Shown: piece by piece, positions 1-5,115 of the stretch
Layout: each line of letters opens with the position of its first letter
How positions within the stretch are numbered: the first letter of the stretch is position 1
Origin: Verrucomicrobiia bacterium
Lineage (GTDB): Bacteria; Verrucomicrobiota; Verrucomicrobiia; Limisphaerales; Palsa-1400
Assembly: GCA_025934545.1 (NCBI GenBank)
Contig: JAICXV010000241.1
Coordinates: 1-5,115 of the forward strand
DNA: 5,115 bases
Direction: 5' to 3'
Notes under the pieces: generated by a model
The model's input: the letters and a program-made list of their open reading frames with translations, nothing else
Database searches by the model: none
What the model was told of the DNA's origin: nothing
Position numbers and translations under genes: made by a program

Positions 1-22
1 AAAACCATTCTATCCGACCAAC

Positions 23-99
23 AAACCGTAGCCGCCGAGGTGACGAGGCGGATGGGTTCGGTATTAAAGTCCGCCTCCTCACGTCGCCGGCTACGTTTT
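23..99. repeat. REP-like imperfect palindrome upstream of the phosphodiesterase gene
   Basis: Two 30-nt arms at 23-52 and 70-99 are reverse complements at 26 of 30 positions, separated by a 17-nt loop. The arms are GC-rich (core GTAGCCGCCGAGGTGACGAG on the left). The left arm can also fold on itself, because CCGCC at 32-36 pairs with GGCGG at 47-51. An intergenic position, a GC-rich core and imperfect symmetry are typical of REP or small MITE-like elements. I associate similar GTAGCCGCC...GGCGG palindromes with Verrucomicrobiota genomes, but this is memory, not a search. In the plus direction the right arm runs into TTTTGAGTTTTT (96-107), so the structure could also end transcription of a gene left of the window. 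Confidence 0.7.
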
Positions 100-107
100 G
101 AGTTTTT
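70..107 (+). terminator. Possible intrinsic terminator for an upstream gene (palindrome right arm plus T-rich tail)
   Basis: The right arm of the palindrome closes a long GC-rich stem and is followed directly by four Ts, GAG and five Ts. A stable stem followed by a T-rich tail fits a Rho-independent terminator reading rightwards. The 17-nt loop and four mismatches make it less canonical, and the upstream gene it would serve is outside the window. The repeat may simply have inserted here. Confidence 0.35.
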
Positions 108-125
108 GACTATCGCCTATATATT
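98..125 (+). promoter_or_regulatory. Candidate sigma-70-type promoter for the phosphodiesterase gene, possibly leaderless
   Basis: TTGAGT at 98-103 (4 of 6 matches to TTGACA) lies 16 nt before TATATT at 120-125 (5 of 6 matches to TATAAT). A transcript from this -10 would start at about 131-133, essentially on the GTG start codon. There is no Shine-Dalgarno sequence before that GTG, which fits leaderless initiation. The -35 box overlaps the last two bases of the palindrome. The call rests on consensus matching only; the AT-rich block offers other -10 registers, such as TATTAT at 122-127. Confidence 0.35.
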
Positions 126-130
126 ATAGC

Positions 131-904
131 GTGGTGGAAATCATTGCGCACCGTGGGGCTTCGTATGATGCGCCCGAAAACACACTTGCCGCGTTCCGTC
201 TGGCTTTCGAGCAAAAAGCTGATGCGATCGAACTGGACATCCATTTGAGCCGCGATGGCCGTATCGTCGTCGTTCATGATTTTACGACATTCCGCATCGG
301 CGGCAGCGACAAAGCCATTCGCGAACAGGACCTCGGCGATTTAAAACTTCTCGACGTCGGTCGCTGGAAAGATTTGCGCTGGCTCAACGAACGCATGCCG
401 ACGTTGCGCGAAGCGCTCCAAACCGTGCCGCCCGGCAAACGTGTCTATATCGAAATCAAATCCGGTGCGGAAATTCTGCCCGAACTCGAACGCGTCATAG
501 AAGCATCGGGTTTGCGTCCCGACCAAATCGTCATCATCGCGTTCGATTACGATACGATTTGCAAAGTCAAAAAATGGCTCCCACAAATCGAATGCGCGTG
601 GCTCGTTTCATTCAAACCAGATGCGCGCAAACTCGATCCTCAAGCCGTCACCGAAGAAATAATCCAACGGGCCCATTGCGCCGGGCTCGACGGGTTGGAC
701 TTAAATTACACTGGCCCGATCACGCAATCGTTCATCGAAAAAGCCCGTCGCGCCGGTTTGAAGACTTATGTTTGGACGGTCGATGACCTTGCCGCCGCGC
801 AAAAGATGATCGAGCTTGGAGTGGACGCAATTGCAACGAATCGGCCGGGCTGGCTGCGTGAACAAATCGAAGCAAGTCGTTCAGCGCGTGCAATATCCGT
901 TTAG
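131..904 (+). CDS. Glycerophosphodiester phosphodiesterase (GDPD family), cytoplasmic
   Basis: The enzyme hydrolyses glycerophosphodiesters (deacylated phospholipid head groups) to sn-glycerol-3-phosphate plus an alcohol, using a TIM-barrel fold and a divalent metal. The 257-residue protein shows the family motifs in order: HRG at 7-9, the E16-N17 pair, ELD at 34-36, DG at 42-43, HD at 49-50, PTLREAL near 90-96, EIK at 108-110, AFD at 137-139 (often SFD), YVWTVDD at 213-219 and GVDAIATNRP at 230-239. The catalytic His pair (H7, H49) and metal-binding acids (E34, D36, E108) are present. The C-terminal motif has Asn237 where many homologues have Asp. The length is normal for a single-domain bacterial GDPD, and there is no signal peptide or membrane segment, so it is probably cytosolic. 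The start is a GTG followed by a second in-frame GTG at 134. A stop at 107-109 and the near-terminal HRG motif leave only these two choices. No Shine-Dalgarno is visible. Confidence 0.95.
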   Translation: MVEIIAHRGASYDAPENTLAAFRLAFEQKADAIELDIHLSRDGRIVVVHDFTTFRIGGSDKAIREQDLGDLKLLDVGRWKDLRWLNERMPTLREALQTVPPGKRVYIEIKSGAEILPELERVIEASGLRPDQIVIIAFDYDTICKVKKWLPQIECAWLVSFKPDARKLDPQAVTEEIIQRAHCAGLDGLDLNYTGPITQSFIEKARRAGLKTYVWTVDDLAAAQKMIELGVDAIATNRPGWLREQIEASRSARAISV

Positions 905-972
905 AGATGGGCTAAAACCCAAATTTTGCTGCTTGGAATTTCAGCGCTGTTTGTTTTACAACATGCGCAGGA

Positions 973-2232
973 ATGAACACGGTTACTTCCCTCAAAACAA
1001 TCAAAGGCAATCTCCAACCCCTCGTCGAAGCCGCCCTTGCAGAATCCAATGGCCTCCTGCGCCTGGCTCCATGCTGGGTCCCGCGCTCTTTTTTGCAGCC
1101 CGGCAAACGGCTAAAGCTGCACCCCGACGATCTCTACGCGTTCGGCCTTAACCGGGGCGGCATCGACGAACGCTGGTTCGCTTCCACCACTCCGGCGGCA
1201 AACGAAAACCGCACACCCGACGAAGGCTTGAGCTATGTCGTCATCGGCAAACAGCGCTTCACTTTGCAACAAGCCGTTGCTGAATGTGGCGAAGATCTCA
1301 TTGGCTCGGCGATTTGGAAGAAATACAAAAAGTGGCCGGTCTACTCCAAATTTTTCGACAACATGGGTCCGATTCCGCATCACATGCACCAAAATGCCAA
1401 GCAAGCTGCTTTGCTTGGTTTGGAAGGCAAACCGGAATCGTATTATTTCCCGCCGCAACACAATAATGTCGGCAACAATTTCCCGTACACATTTATGGGC
1501 CTGGAACCCGGCACGACCAAAGCGCAAGTCCGCCGCTGTTTGGAAAACTGGAATAAAGGTGACAATGGGATTTTGGATCTTAGCCGCGCTTATCGTCTTA
1601 AACCGGGCACCGGCTGGCTGATTCCGCCGTGCATTCTCCATGCGCCAGGTTCGCTTTGCACATACGAGCCGCAATGGGGTAGCGACGTTTTCGGCATGTA
1701 TCAATCACTCGTCGAAGGCCGCGAAGTCCCATGGTCGCTCCTCGTCAAAGATGTTCCACCGAAATTTCACAAAGACCTCGATTACCTCGTCGAACAACTC
1801 GATTGGGAAGGCAACACCGACGAACATTTCAAAGACAATCATTACCTCGAACCCATTCCCGTCGCCGACACGCGCAAAGACGGTTACATGGATCGCTGGA
1901 TCGTCTACGGCAAAATCGCCGGCGAACAACTTTTCAGCGCAAAGGAACTGACCGTCGAACCCGGCGCCAAATGCACCATCAAAGATCGCGGCGCCTACGG
2001 CCTGATCACCGTGCAGGGTAAAGGGAAGATGAACCGCTTGAATTTGGATTGCCCGAAACTGATTCGCTTCCACGAAATGACCGAAGACGAAGTCTTCTGC
2101 ACTGAAGCTGCTGCGAAAGCCGGAGTTGTTTTCGAAAACACCAGCAAAGTCGAACCGTTGGTCGTCCTTCGTTATTTTGGCCCGGAAGTCAATCCACACG
2201 CCCCAAACGTCGGCGCCTATAAAAAGCGCTAA
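973..2232 (+). CDS. Bicupin protein resembling type I mannose-6-phosphate isomerase
   Basis: The 419-residue soluble protein has no signal peptide. Its first cupin-like domain (about 125-245) contains HHMHQ at 136-140, a glutamate-bearing GLEGKPESYYFP stretch at 149-160, a GLEPGTT turn at 176-182, and PGTGWLIPPCILHAPGSL at 211-228 with H223. This His/Gln, Glu, distant His arrangement recalls the zinc site of type I phosphomannose isomerases, so metal binding is likely and sugar-phosphate isomerisation is possible but unproven. A second beta-rich domain (about 300-405, with VEPGAKCTIKDRGAYGLITV at 328-347) looks like a cupin without histidine ligands. The conserved-looking N-terminus (VPRSFLQPGKRL at 36-47) supports the ATG at 973. 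An in-frame stop at 913-915 and the absence of other starts force this choice, although the AGGA at 969-972 abuts the ATG and is too close for normal Shine-Dalgarno use. The gene lies 68 nt behind the phosphodiesterase gene and may share its transcript. I recognise the fold class, not a characterised function. Confidence 0.8.
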   Translation: MNTVTSLKTIKGNLQPLVEAALAESNGLLRLAPCWVPRSFLQPGKRLKLHPDDLYAFGLNRGGIDERWFASTTPAANENRTPDEGLSYVVIGKQRFTLQQAVAECGEDLIGSAIWKKYKKWPVYSKFFDNMGPIPHHMHQNAKQAALLGLEGKPESYYFPPQHNNVGNNFPYTFMGLEPGTTKAQVRRCLENWNKGDNGILDLSRAYRLKPGTGWLIPPCILHAPGSLCTYEPQWGSDVFGMYQSLVEGREVPWSLLVKDVPPKFHKDLDYLVEQLDWEGNTDEHFKDNHYLEPIPVADTRKDGYMDRWIVYGKIAGEQLFSAKELTVEPGAKCTIKDRGAYGLITVQGKGKMNRLNLDCPKLIRFHEMTEDEVFCTEAAAKAGVVFENTSKVEPLVVLRYFGPEVNPHAPNVGAYKKR

Positions 2233-2262
2233 GACAGGCGAGGATTTGAAGCGCCGTTAGCG
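2221..2262 (-). terminator. Hairpin plus T-tract at the convergent gene ends, candidate terminator of the prepilin-like gene
   Basis: Read on the minus strand, CGCTAA (2262-2257) pairs with TTAGCG (2232-2227). An inner GGCG/CGCC stem (2255-2252 with 2240-2237) closes an 11-nt loop, and the 3' arm is followed by C and five Ts (2225-2221). The outer stem contains the stop codons of both convergent genes, since both end in CGC TAA. The stem has an asymmetric internal loop and is only moderately stable. On the plus strand no T-tract follows, so it would mainly act on minus-strand transcripts. The Ts are the antisense of the Lys-Lys codons at the end of the bicupin gene. Confidence 0.4.
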
Positions 2263-3126
2263 TCGCGACGTCGTTTGTTGAATGATCCACGCGAGGTCTT
2301 CGTTCCCTCCCGCCGCCTCCCCGTGGTGAATGTAACTCTCCCCGGGGGCCATCGGACGTTGCGTCCGCCTGTCGCGCCACTTATGCAATTCGACGTGCCC
2401 ATCAGCAAACGCGAGGATCCCTGCATTACGATGCAGCGCCGAAGGATAATGAATAAATGACTGGCCGCTCATATCGACACCGAATGCCGGTGTGCAAATG
2501 CTTCCAGGATTCACGTCGATAAAGACAAACCGATTCCCCGGCCCAGGCGCAGCCAGTTGTGATGCGCGCGTATACATCTGATAAATCGTCGATGTCGACA
2601 ATGGTGACATCATGTTTGTGCTGGCAATGGCCATGTAGCAATTTAACGAATAACTGCGCAATTCCGGCACCCACGTTGTCGTCACTGTTCCGGTCAGTTG
2701 CCAACGCGTGCGGTCGGCCGGACATTTAAAAACCCCAAACGCGCGAATGTAGGGCGCAAACAAAGCGTATTTTTCGCCGATCAAATAATCCCGGTTCGTC
2801 AACGTCGGCGGATCGCCATGATTGCCGCCATACACCCAAAGATGCGCGGCGGTTGAAGTATCGTGGGGGTCACCGCCATTGGATGCGAGCGCATCGCGAT
2901 TATCCATCGCGTACATGGTCCACGCCGCGATGATTTGCCTCTCGTTGCTGATGCAATTGGCTTTGTAACCCGTCTGCTTCGCGCGCGAGAGCGTCGGCAA
3001 CAACAACGAAGCGAGAATCGCAATGATCGCAATGACAACCAGCAGTTCAATCAACGTAAATGCAGAATACCCATCGAACCTCGAATCCGGGTCGAAACCA
3101 ATTTTCCGCCGATGAACCGTTGCCAC
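2257..3126 (-). CDS. Prepilin-type N-terminal cleavage/methylation protein with H-X9-DG domain (type II secretion pseudopilin-like)
   Basis: The 289-residue protein carries a class III signal: a 22-residue leader, then FTLIELLVVIAIIAILASLL from F23, with the conserved Glu at +5 (E27) and a hydrophobic helix to about residue 43. The residue before the cleavage site is Ala22 rather than the usual Gly. The ectodomain has CPAD at 135-138, RSYSLNCYM at 157-165, and H232 followed nine residues later by D242-G243, the H-X9-DG motif of a processing-associated domain widespread in Verrucomicrobiota and Planctomycetota. Such proteins are expected to be processed by a PilD-type peptidase and to sit in the inner membrane or a pseudopilus; their substrates are unknown. 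The start is GTG, with no Shine-Dalgarno. An in-frame stop nine bases upstream (3136-3138) and the lack of a usable internal start before the signal settle it. No secretion ATPase, platform or peptidase gene is adjacent, so this is an isolated member. It converges with the bicupin gene and diverges from batD. Confidence 0.93.
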   Translation of the reverse strand: MATVHRRKIGFDPDSRFDGYSAFTLIELLVVIAIIAILASLLLPTLSRAKQTGYKANCISNERQIIAAWTMYAMDNRDALASNGGDPHDTSTAAHLWVYGGNHGDPPTLTNRDYLIGEKYALFAPYIRAFGVFKCPADRTRWQLTGTVTTTWVPELRSYSLNCYMAIASTNMMSPLSTSTIYQMYTRASQLAAPGPGNRFVFIDVNPGSICTPAFGVDMSGQSFIHYPSALHRNAGILAFADGHVELHKWRDRRTQRPMAPGESYIHHGEAAGGNEDLAWIIQQTTSRR

Positions 3127-3326
3127 AAACCACGCTTAACACCGTGCGTTTTCATTGACAACGCCAATCATTCGTGTGACGCCAAACGCACAGCAAAACC
3201 CATCCGACGGCGGGATCAAGATGAAGATTTTTTTCTAAACCTTCCCGGCGAAGGCGTTCGGAAAACCCTCCTCCCAAAGCTTGCTTCTGGCGTGAACAAT
3301 AACGAAACTAACTTGTCTATCTACGC
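3127..3326. other. Divergent intergenic region between the prepilin-like gene and batD
   Basis: These 200 nt must hold the start signals of both flanking genes. A perfect TTGACA lies at 3155-3160 on the plus strand, but no good -10 box follows at 16-18 nt. On the minus strand TTGTCA (3161-3156) has no convincing -10 at normal spacing either. There is a seven-T run at 3228-3234 and a small perfect hairpin at 3240-3254. No Shine-Dalgarno is seen before either GTG start. I find no RNA gene and no credible ORF confined to this stretch. Confidence 0.6.
3240..3254 (+). repeat. Small perfect hairpin in the presumed batD leader region
   Basis: CCTTC (3240-3244) and GAAGG (3250-3254) are exact reverse complements around the 5-nt loop CCGGC. 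The flanking AA and TT could extend pairing past a bulge. It lies 72 nt before the batD GTG and just after the seven-T run at 3228-3234. No T-tract follows in the plus direction and A residues follow in the minus direction, so it does not look like a terminator. It may be a leader-RNA structure or chance. Confidence 0.3.
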
Positions 3327-5115
3327 GTGCAGCAAACAACGACAGTCAGGCTTTCGTTATGGCGCAGGTTCCTGCCTGTGTTGGGTTTGCTTTGTCTGTT
3401 TCCGTTGGTCGCCTCCGCTGCCCAAAATTTTACGGCCAGCCTCGACCGTGAATCGATTAGTCTCGGCGAAACGGTCACGCTCTCGCTCTCCTTCGAAGGT
3501 GGCCAGCCCCGCAACCAACCGGCTGCGCCATCAATTCAGGACATCGACGTCATTTCCTCGAGCTTCGCGCAAAATGTCTCCGTTGACGGCAACGGCCATA
3601 CCGTTGTCGCCGTCACCTATTCTTACGTGCTCAAACCGCAGCGCGTCGGCGAATTTACCATTCCCGCAATTCAATCCGATATCGGCGGTCTGCCCGTCAC
3701 GAGCCAACCCGTCAAGTTGAAGGTAGAAAAAGGCGGTGTCCTCGCTCAAAACCCAGGCCAGAACGAACCGGCTTTCGTCCGCCTCATCGTGCCGAAAAAA
3801 GAATTTTACGTCGGCGAAATGGTTCCCATCGAAATCCAGTGCTACGTCCAGTCCGCGCGCGACGTTCAAAAACCAATACTGGCCAGTGAAGGTTTCATCG
3901 TTAGCGAAGTTCCCGATTACCGTCAACAAGTGCCGCGCGTCACTATTGGCGCCAACATCTATAATCTTTTGACCTTTCGCGTCGCCGTCCGCGCCACCCA
4001 CACCGGCCCGCTTACCCTTGGCCCGGCCAGTTGGAGCATGAACCTCATCACCAGCCAGGAATTCTTTTTTCAAAACACCCGCCCAATCACTGTCCAAAGC
4101 GATACTGCCGACGTCAAAGTTCTCCCGATCCCGACCGCCGATGCACCGCCTTCATACAATGGCGCGGTGGGCACCTTTTCTTTGTCTCAGTACCAAGCCG
4201 GGCCGACCAACGTCGGCGTCGGTGACCCTATTACGCTAAAAATCCGCATCTCCGGACGCGGCAGTTGGGACACCGTCTCGCTTCCATCGACCTCCTCCAG
4301 CGCCGAATGGCGTGAGTTCAAATTTTATCCCGCCACGCAAAAAGTCGACAGCCGGGACCAAATGCAAATCGAAGGCTCCAAATATTTCGAGCAAGTCATC
4401 TCGCCCCAAAACGCCGACATAAAAGAAATCCCAGGTTTCGTCTTCAGCTACTTTGATCCGAACGCGCGCGCCTTCCGCACCTTGCAACACGGGCCGCTGC
4501 CTGTATCCGTCAAACCGACCGCCGCCACGCCGCAGCCGACTATTGTCCAAACGAGCCCGCCTTCGACCGAACAGCCGTCGAACACTCAGGAAATCGTAAA
4601 CATCAAAGTGCGGCTTGGGCAGGTCAGTCACAGTCATCGACCGCTCATTGAACAACCCGTTTTTATCGCGGCTCAGGCCGTCCCAGCGCTGGCGTTCCTC
4701 TTCGCGTTCGCGTGGCGTCAGCGCAAAGATAAATTGGCGAACAACCCGCGGTTGCTGCGTCAGCGGGAAGTCGCTCGCAAAATCGACACCGGCCTCACTG
4801 ACCTTTCGCAGTACGCGCAATCAAACAAAGTCGCGGAATTTTACGCCACCGTTTTCCGCCTGTTGCAGGAACAAATCGGCGAACGCCTCGACGTGCCCGC
4901 TTCGGCCATCACCGAATCTGTTGTAGCCGAACTGCCCTTGACCGCGGAACAGTCGAGCCAGGTTCAAGAAATCTTCCAGCTCTGCAACCAATACCGCTAC
5001 GCACGCCAGCAGACCTCGGCGGAATTAAATTCGGTCATCGAAAAACTGAAAACTGCCCTCGCCACGTTGGAAAAAATCGACTCGACGCCTGCACCTAAAT
5101 CGCCTGCCGGTATCA
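3327..5115 (+). CDS. batD: BatD-family protein (Bacteroides aerotolerance operon type), 3' end cut by window
   Basis: The frame is open from 3312 to the window edge, giving about 596 residues without a stop. The start is GTG at 3327: the upstream stop is at 3309-3311, and this start yields a complete Sec signal peptide (WRR near 13-15, a hydrophobic core to about 28, cleavage near ASA-A at 30-33). The ATG at 3359 is out of frame. The exported part shows three successive beta-sandwich-like segments: about 36-135 (LDRESISLGETVTLSLSF), about 150-268 (FYVGEMVPIEIQCYV) and about 283-397 (VGDPITLKIRISGRGSWDTV). The last carries the G-G-W/N turn typical of BatD. A Pro/Thr/Ser-rich linker (about 395-422) leads to one membrane span (about 445-464), a basic RQRKDK stop-transfer and a helical cytoplasmic tail with coiled-coil tendency near 565-585. 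BatD proteins occur with MoxR ATPases, DUF58 and VWA proteins and have been linked to aerotolerance and envelope stress; the molecular role is unclear. No partner gene lies upstream. Confidence 0.88.
   Translation, partial: MQQTTTVRLSLWRRFLPVLGLLCLFPLVASAAQNFTASLDRESISLGETVTLSLSFEGGQPRNQPAAPSIQDIDVISSSFAQNVSVDGNGHTVVAVTYSYVLKPQRVGEFTIPAIQSDIGGLPVTSQPVKLKVEKGGVLAQNPGQNEPAFVRLIVPKKEFYVGEMVPIEIQCYVQSARDVQKPILASEGFIVSEVPDYRQQVPRVTIGANIYNLLTFRVAVRATHTGPLTLGPASWSMNLITSQEFFFQNTRPITVQSDTADVKVLPIPTADAPPSYNGAVGTFSLSQYQAGPTNVGVGDPITLKIRISGRGSWDTVSLPSTSSSAEWREFKFYPATQKVDSRDQMQIEGSKYFEQVISPQNADIKEIPGFVFSYFDPNARAFRTLQHGPLPVSVKPTAATPQPTIVQTSPPSTEQPSNTQEIVNIKVRLGQVSHSHRPLIEQPVFIAAQAVPALAFLFAFAWRQRKDKLANNPRLLRQREVARKIDTGLTDLSQYAQSNKVAEFYATVFRLLQEQIGERLDVPASAITESVVAELPLTAEQSSQVQEIFQLCNQYRYARQQTSAELNSVIEKLKTALATLEKIDSTPAPKSPAGI

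Noticed and set aside
908..928. TGGG/CCCA hairpin followed by AATTTTG just after the phosphodiesterase stop, as a terminator
   Set aside because: The stem is only 4 bp and the T-run is short; it is too weak to separate the phosphodiesterase and bicupin genes transcriptionally.
816..1151. 111-codon plus-strand frame bridging the phosphodiesterase and bicupin genes
   Set aside because: It overlaps both confident genes in another frame and encodes a basic, low-complexity product with no domain.
1111..2199. Long minus-strand open frames opposite the bicupin gene (about 197 and 164 codons)
   Set aside because: The two share one frame and are explained by the codon bias of the sense gene. They show no domain motifs, and the sense protein is clearly the conserved one.
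3155..3183. Perfect TTGACA as a batD or divergent promoter
   Set aside because: No -10-like hexamer lies 16-18 nt downstream on the plus strand (the bases there are GACGCC-like), so I do not call a promoter.
3359..3361. ATG as a possible start for batD
   Set aside because: It is out of frame with the BatD protein. The in-frame GTG at 3327 gives a complete signal peptide.
2863..3720. Open plus-strand frame of 285 codons across the prepilin-like gene, the divergent spacer and the start of batD
   Set aside because: It is antisense to a confident prepilin-like gene and then a shifted frame of batD. The product is low-complexity, rich in Arg, Ser and Pro, with no recognisable domain.
3531..4820. 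Minus-strand open frames opposite batD (188 and 194 codons)
   Set aside because: They are antisense shadows of a continuous BatD frame, with no recognisable motifs or start signals.
1..5115. CRISPR array, tRNA/rRNA, insertion sequence, phage or toxin-antitoxin genes
   Set aside because: I looked for direct repeats with spacers, cloverleaf-like sequences, transposase motifs and small paired genes and found none supportable.

Overview
The window looks like chromosomal DNA from a free-living member of the Verrucomicrobiota, most likely a Pedosphaera/Limisphaerales-like lineage. This is inferred from family content, not from a marker gene. The clues are a prepilin-like protein with the H-X9-DG motif (a family greatly expanded in Verrucomicrobiota, Planctomycetota and Lentisphaerota), a BatD-type protein, a large mannose-6-phosphate-isomerase-like bicupin, a GC-rich REP-like palindrome of a kind I associate with these genomes, frequent GTG starts and weak or absent Shine-Dalgarno sequences.

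Layout. Positions 1-130 hold an imperfect 30-nt palindrome followed by a T-rich stretch and an AT-rich promoter-like block that runs right up to the first gene. Positions 131-904 (+) encode a cytoplasmic glycerophosphodiester phosphodiesterase. After 68 nt comes a 419-residue bicupin resembling type I phosphomannose isomerases (973-2232, +). It converges, across a 24-nt gap, on a minus-strand prepilin-like gene (2257-3126), and a hairpin with a T-tract in the minus orientation spans the junction. A 200-nt divergent intergenic region (3127-3326) separates the prepilin-like gene from a BatD-like gene (3327 to beyond the right edge, +). BatD starts at a GTG, carries a signal peptide, about three beta-sandwich-type domains, one membrane span and a helical cytoplasmic tail, and is cut by the window end.

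How the genes relate. The phosphodiesterase and the bicupin are codirectional and could be co-transcribed. Both could feed central carbon metabolism (glycerol-3-phosphate release; sugar or sugar-phosphate handling), but the link is inference. The prepilin-like protein and BatD are both envelope proteins but are divergently transcribed and have no obvious shared function. BatD normally works with MoxR, DUF58 and VWA-domain (BatA/BatB) proteins. None is encoded upstream here, so partners must lie downstream or elsewhere.

I see no CRISPR array, RNA gene, insertion sequence or phage gene, and no convincing new multi-gene system. The most unusual items are the palindrome fused to the phosphodiesterase promoter, the poorly characterised bicupin, and a batD that starts its own transcription unit.
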